DNA of 9,090 nucleotides from Planctomycetaceae bacterium. GTDB lineage: Bacteria; Planctomycetota; Planctomycetia; Pirellulales; Thermoguttaceae. Under the pieces are notes generated by a model, which was not told where the DNA came from, made no database searches, and saw only the letters and a list, made by a program, of their open reading frames with translations. Below are positions 6,054 through 9,090 of this stretch, piece by piece (positions within the stretch are counted from its first letter, which is position 1; the number at the start of each line of letters is the position of its first letter). The DNA lies in assembly GCA_031276415.1 (NCBI GenBank), contig JAISNF010000398.1:1-9090 (forward strand), in the 5' to 3' direction. The position numbers and the translations under genes were made by a program.

Positions 6054-6140
6054 TCGTCCGCAGATGATTGTCCGCAAATAATCGTAGATGATTTTTTAAT
6101 TTTTTTTTTCTGTGAACTCTGTGTTCTCGGTGGTTAAATA
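6054..6140 (+). repeat. composite dispersed repeat, variant copy
   Basis: The first half reads GTCCGCAGATGATTGTCCGC and then AATAATCGTAGATGAT. A long T-run follows, then CTGTGAACTCTGTGTTCTCG and GTGGTTAAAT. The order matches 5211-5280, but both halves diverge. It lies between the exporter stop and the nitroreductase-like promoter region. Confidence 0.7.
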
Positions 6141-6151
6141 AAAAAGGTTGT

Positions 6152-8467
6152 TCAATGTTTTTTCAGGTCGAAGAATCGACCAAGTGAACCAAACAGAATC
6201 GCCGGAAGAACAATAATGTCGCCGATTAGTGATACAATCAAGAGCAAACATAGCAAAACCGCAAAACGTGATACCGGTACAAAATCACTCAAACCAAATA
6301 GAAGCATCCCCAAACCACAAATAATCGTCGTTTGTAATAACGCCGTCGCACATCGACGATAAGCAAAAAACACAGATTGATGACGTTCCAATCCTTGTTT
6401 CAAACCAATGTTGAACCATGTTAAAAAATGTAACGTTCCGTCAACAGAAATTCCCATCGCCACACTCGCCGTCATCATTGATCCCATGTCAATCGGAATA
6501 TCCAATAACCCCAACATGCCAAACACAACCACACACGGAAAAATATTCGGAACCATCGCTAACAAACCCCTGATCACCCCCCGTAACATCACAACCATCG
6601 TCAACGCAATAAGACCAAATGCCGTAACAAAACTGTCAATCAAATCACGAAGAAGTTGCTCCTGAGCACGATGAACTAAAGGTACTCCCCCTGTTACATC
6701 AAATTGTATGCCGGTTATTTTTGAAAAAAATTCTTGCGCCCGAACTAATTCCAAACGATTCCGAATGTCATCAATCAAAACAGCATAATCAATCTTCGCC
6801 TGTGAAGAAATCCGAAGACTTAACCGCCAATAAGTGCCGGGTGAATCGTCCTTGTGTTGGTCTGTCCGATTAAAAAAACGAATTTCACGTAACCGATCTT
6901 GATGCCGGTTTAAGATTCCGGTCATCGCAGCACGCTGTGCCGATTCAACCATGCGACGCCCCGTTTGCGAAGGAAGATCAGGCAAAAAATTTAATACCGA
7001 AACAATGACATCCACCCCCTCCGTTTCATTAAGATTTTCCCGTAACGATTTCAACAAATATAATTGATCAAGCAATGTTACAGAATTATTGTCCGCATCA
7101 GGAATGTGAACGACAACTTCAATCGGAATTAAACCGCCAATCTTGTTTTCAAGTTCATTATAATCTTGAATAACTTTTGCCGAATCAGGAAGTAAACCAT
7201 GAAATGTTACCGTTGTTCGTAAATTTTTCACCCCGAAAGCAAGACCAAACATGAGAAGAAACGCAACTATTGTAATAATAATGCGGAAACGGAAAATCAA
7301 TAACCCCAAATATTCCCAACCGCGTTTTCCCAATGTTTGCGAAACATCGTTTTCCGAACTGCTCGTCCGATACCAAGCCCGAATCGGATATTGCTGGAGA
7401 ACACTTGTTATGAAAACAAACAGCCAAAGTGTTCCCAACGCAAGAGTAATTGAAGCGTAAATCCCGAATGTCCGAATCGGAACCATCTTGCTCACCGTAA
7501 GCGATCCCATTCCCAATATTGTCGTAACAACTGCAAGCGTACACGGCAACGCCGCCTTTTTCACCGTCAACCACGGAACATTTTTCTCCTCGCCCAATGG
7601 AACTTCATGAAGAGTTTCACGATAATAATTGATAAGATGAACCCCGCCCGAAATAGTTAAAACATAAATGAGTGAAGAAATCAACATGGAAATCGAATCA
7701 ACATGCGCCCCCGTCCAATAAAGAAGTGTGCCGCCAAGTTCTTCATTCATTTGCGCTACAATAAAAACAATCAACGCCGCAACAAAATTGCGCAAACAAC
7801 AGAAAAGCAAAATTAAACAAAACAATAAAAAAAACGGTAACAATGTTTTTTGTGCCTTTTCCGAAATTTTGTCAATTGCCACACTGTCAATACTCGGACC
7901 GGCAACATAAATTTCAGAACGCGGTAAACCGGTTATTTTTTCGACGGTTACAAAAACCGTTTCAATTGCATCTGCCCGATGATTTGTTCCTGTTTTGGAA
8001 ATTAACGCAATCAGACAGGCATCTTTTCCATTGCGCCCGATCAACCAACCGTTAAGGCGTGACCGGATTTCCGCCGGTTGCAATTCTTGTTCCAACAATC
8101 CGTTTGATAATTCCTGAAACAAAGAACGTGTCGTCAAAATACGTTCAAAATATGCAGGACGATTATCTTCCAATGGTGTAACTAATTGAGCAGCCGCTAA
8201 ATCCAAACGTTCATCGTCCACATCACATCCCGCCCATGAAACCATTAAGAGTTCCCCTTCCGAAAAATGCCGATAATAACGATGATAAAATGTTTCAAGT
8301 TCGGCGGTTCCGTCGGGCAACCAATCAACTACCCGATTACAAGCAGTTTTTCGTGCTTCCATTGTTGACCAAACAAAAAACATAAAAAGAAACACGCTAC
8401 TCCCAATCAACAGAAGACGCAATGGTCGATTAAGAATTTCCCGTGACTTAAATGATTGAGGAGACAT
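6152..8467 (-). CDS. RND-superfamily (MMPL-type) membrane exporter
   Basis: A 771-residue inner-membrane transporter of the RND superfamily, MMPL/HAE3-like branch, driven by the proton gradient. Substrates in this branch are usually lipids or other hydrophobic compounds; this one is unknown. It has the standard doubled layout. TM1 is at about 17-34, a periplasmic domain at 35-208, and TM2-TM6 within 209-357. TM7 is at about 388-410, the second periplasmic domain at 411-606, and TM8-TM12 within 607-757. The second half keeps the family TM10 motif MGISVDGTLHFLTWF (671-685) with Asp676. The matching first-half segment, LTISGGVHLINYYRE (270-284), has no Asp. The start is the ATG at 8467; a TTG two codons upstream also reads in frame but adds only two residues. 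There is no Shine-Dalgarno sequence. No membrane-fusion or outer-membrane partner is adjacent. I recall related single-gene exporters from planctomycetes, from memory only. Confidence 0.9.
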   Translation of the reverse strand: MSPQSFKSREILNRPLRLLLIGSSVFLFMFFVWSTMEARKTACNRVVDWLPDGTAELETFYHRYYRHFSEGELLMVSWAGCDVDDERLDLAAAQLVTPLEDNRPAYFERILTTRSLFQELSNGLLEQELQPAEIRSRLNGWLIGRNGKDACLIALISKTGTNHRADAIETVFVTVEKITGLPRSEIYVAGPSIDSVAIDKISEKAQKTLLPFFLLFCLILLFCCLRNFVAALIVFIVAQMNEELGGTLLYWTGAHVDSISMLISSLIYVLTISGGVHLINYYRETLHEVPLGEEKNVPWLTVKKAALPCTLAVVTTILGMGSLTVSKMVPIRTFGIYASITLALGTLWLFVFITSVLQQYPIRAWYRTSSSENDVSQTLGKRGWEYLGLLIFRFRIIITIVAFLLMFGLAFGVKNLRTTVTFHGLLPDSAKVIQDYNELENKIGGLIPIEVVVHIPDADNNSVTLLDQLYLLKSLRENLNETEGVDVIVSVLNFLPDLPSQTGRRMVESAQRAAMTGILNRHQDRLREIRFFNRTDQHKDDSPGTYWRLSLRISSQAKIDYAVLIDDIRNRLELVRAQEFFSKITGIQFDVTGGVPLVHRAQEQLLRDLIDSFVTAFGLIALTMVVMLRGVIRGLLAMVPNIFPCVVVFGMLGLLDIPIDMGSMMTASVAMGISVDGTLHFLTWFNIGLKQGLERHQSVFFAYRRCATALLQTTIICGLGMLLFGLSDFVPVSRFAVLLCLLLIVSLIGDIIVLPAILFGSLGRFFDLKKH

Positions 8468-8468
8468 T

Positions 8469-8487
8469 ATCAATTAATATCAATTAA
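8469..8487 (-). promoter_or_regulatory. paired direct repeats next to the exporter start
   Basis: TTAATTGAT occurs twice on the - strand (8487-8479 and 8477-8469) with one base between, a 10-base period or one helical turn. The second copy ends one base before the ATG at 8467. It lies downstream of the promoter candidate, so a bound protein could block transcription or translation. It may also be chance in AT-rich DNA. Confidence 0.35.
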
Positions 8488-8516
8488 ATAGATACATCAA
8501 ATTAAGGAACCCGATA

Positions 8517-8545
8517 AATATAAATCGAATAGCCAATCTTTACAA
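8517..8545 (-). promoter_or_regulatory. candidate promoter for the exporter gene
   Basis: On the - strand TTGTAA (8545-8540) and TATATT (8522-8517) are exactly 17 bases apart, matching the -35 at 4 of 6 and the -10 at 5 of 6. Transcription would start near 8510, giving a leader of about 43 bases that includes the TTAATTGAT pair. Confidence 0.45.
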
Positions 8546-8574
8546 GATGTTGACGATTCAGAAAAAAAAGAAAC

Positions 8575-8640
8575 AAGTCCGCAAATAACACAGAATAATT
8601 AAAGAATTGTCCGCAGAAAACGCTGATAACCGTAGATTGG
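8575..8640. repeat. composite dispersed repeat, partial copy
   Basis: Contains GTCCGCAAATAACACAGAAT and, from 8608, TTGTCCGCAGAAAACGCTGA followed by TAACCGTAGATTGG. These match the TGTCCGCAG..ACGCTGATA..CGCAGAT part of the copy at 8760-8840. The CTGTGG half is absent. Confidence 0.6.
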
Positions 8641-8759
8641 TTTTTGAGAATACGAAACAATAAAATAGACGAAGTTTATAACAGATAGAGTTTATATTTC
8701 TCACACATTTGACAATTCGGTTTGCATTTTTGAACAAAATCAATAGATTTTGACGAAAT

Positions 8760-8840
8760 CACCGAGAACTTATTTAACCACAGAGGAACATAGAAAAAAT
8801 TTGTCCGCAGATTACGCTGATAGCCGCAGATAATTTTTTT
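8760..8840 (-). repeat. composite dispersed repeat, full copy, reversed
   Basis: Reads TTTAACCACAGAGGAACATAG, then TTTGTCCGCAGATTACGCTGA and TAGCCGCAGATAATTTTTTT. It is the reverse complement of the arrangement at 5211-5280, with a few base changes. A preceding CACCGAGAACTTA (8761-8772) looks like a decayed second copy of the CTGTGG half. Confidence 0.7.
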
Positions 8841-8891
8841 GGTAACCGTTCACGGAGATTCGTTTAACAAGTTATCATAAAGAAAATTTTA

Positions 8892-8913
8892 GTAGAGACA
8901 CAATGCATTGTAA
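8892..8913. repeat. GTAGAGACACAATGCATTGT palindromic repeat
   Basis: ACAATGCATTGT (8900-8911) is a perfect 12-base palindrome preceded by GTAGAGAC. It resembles the widespread dispersed palindrome family GTAGAGAC..GTCTCTAC; here the right arm (GTCTCTAC) has decayed to AACTG. The family link is from memory. Confidence 0.45.
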
Positions 8914-8937
8914 CTGTTTATTTTCATAATCTCACAA

Positions 8938-9034
8938 GGCAACTTCTAAAAACTACTTTTTTTAGACGAAAAATATTTATAAGTCCTTATTTTTAAGGAT
9001 GTGATTTTTTAAAATAATGTTTTTAGAAGTTCCC
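8938..9034 (-). mobile_element. MITE-like element, copy 2
   Basis: The reversed counterpart of 1961-2066, 97 bases long. Its ends are GGCAACTTCTAAAAA (8938-8952) and TTTTTAGAAGTTCCC (9020-9034), matching at 14 of 15. An internal hairpin, TCCTTA-TTTT-TAAGGA (8984-8999), is perfect here and has one mismatch in copy 1. It is non-coding, and no clear target-site duplication is visible. The 9-base length difference from copy 1 lies in the variable AT-rich middle. Confidence 0.7.
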
Positions 9035-9068
9035 ACAATCTATTCCAGAAGATTGATTGATATTTTCC

Positions 9069-9090
9069 TACGCCCTGAAGGGGCAACATA
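9069..9090 (+). repeat. start of a GCCCTGAAGGGGC dispersed repeat, cut by the window edge
   Basis: ACGCCCTGAAGGGGCAACAT contains a short hairpin (GCCC/GGGC) and is far richer in G+C than its surroundings. Similar CGCCCTGAAGGGGC strings begin dispersed intergenic repeats in several bacterial phyla, as far as I recall. The rest lies beyond the window. Confidence 0.4.

Larger units (their letters stand above)
8468..9090. other. 623-base gene-free region rich in repeats
   Basis: Beyond the exporter promoter this stretch is a patchwork of dispersed repeats: composite-repeat copies at 8575-8640 and 8760-8840, an ACAATGCATTGT palindrome at 8892-8913, a MITE-like element at 8938-9034 and the start of another repeat at 9069-9090. 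The only open frame of note (- strand, 8558-8743) is partly a translation of the repeat and is not a gene. 8641-8754 shows nothing recognisable. Confidence 0.6.

Noticed and set aside
7185..7574. 129-residue frame inside the exporter gene
   Set aside because: It lies on the same strand in another frame within a 771-residue gene with clear family motifs; its protein shows no domain.
2160..8467. A single five-gene operon or functional system on the - strand
   Set aside because: Gaps of 129-303 bases, separate promoter candidates, intervening dispersed repeats and unrelated functions argue against co-transcription.
8468..8473. TTG start for the exporter
   Set aside because: It adds only two residues (MI) and would overlap the TTAATTGAT repeat; the ATG at 8467 is the simpler choice.
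8558..8743. 61-residue open frame on the - strand downstream of nothing
   Set aside because: Part of it (the LRLSAFSADN stretch) is simply a translation of the dispersed repeat at 8575-8640, composition is low-complexity, and there is no ribosome-binding site.
8575..8840. CRISPR-like array
   Set aside because: The repeated units are few, irregularly spaced, diverged and in mixed orientation, and no cas gene is present.

Overview
The window is AT-rich bacterial chromosome, most likely from a member of the Planctomycetota with an unusually low G+C content. This rests on three things: a four-ACT-domain aspartate kinase of 594 residues, a FliA/WhiG-type sigma factor and an RND/MMPL-type exporter that resemble planctomycete versions as I remember them, and start codons that mostly lack a Shine-Dalgarno sequence. 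No rRNA or other decisive marker is present, so the assignment is an inference.

Layout. One gene, aspartate kinase (161-1945), lies on the + strand. Five genes follow on the - strand. In their own direction of reading they are the RND/MMPL-family exporter (8467-6152), a small secreted nitroreductase-like protein (5887-5288), a short sulfatase-fold protein (5158-4037), a FliA-type sigma factor (3733-2948) and an unrecognised 211-residue protein (2795-2160). Gaps of 129 to 303 bases separate them. Promoter-like sequences can be read before four of these five, so they look like separate transcription units rather than one operon. I see no shared pathway among them.

The gaps hold much of the interest. 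A short element of about 100 bases with matching inverted ends occurs twice in opposite orientation (1961-2066 and 8938-9034) and brackets all five - strand genes. A second, composite repeat, made of a CTGCGG-rich half and a CTGTGTTCTCTGTGGTTAAA-like half, occurs wholly or in part in most of the longer gaps. Other likely dispersed-repeat fragments lie at both window ends and at 8892-8913.

The most notable gene is the sulfatase-like one. It keeps the overall sulfatase outline but lacks the nucleophile motif, and the usual Asp-His/Asn metal pair reads Thr-Arg. It looks like a pseudoenzyme. I found no tRNA, rRNA, CRISPR array, transposase gene or replication origin.
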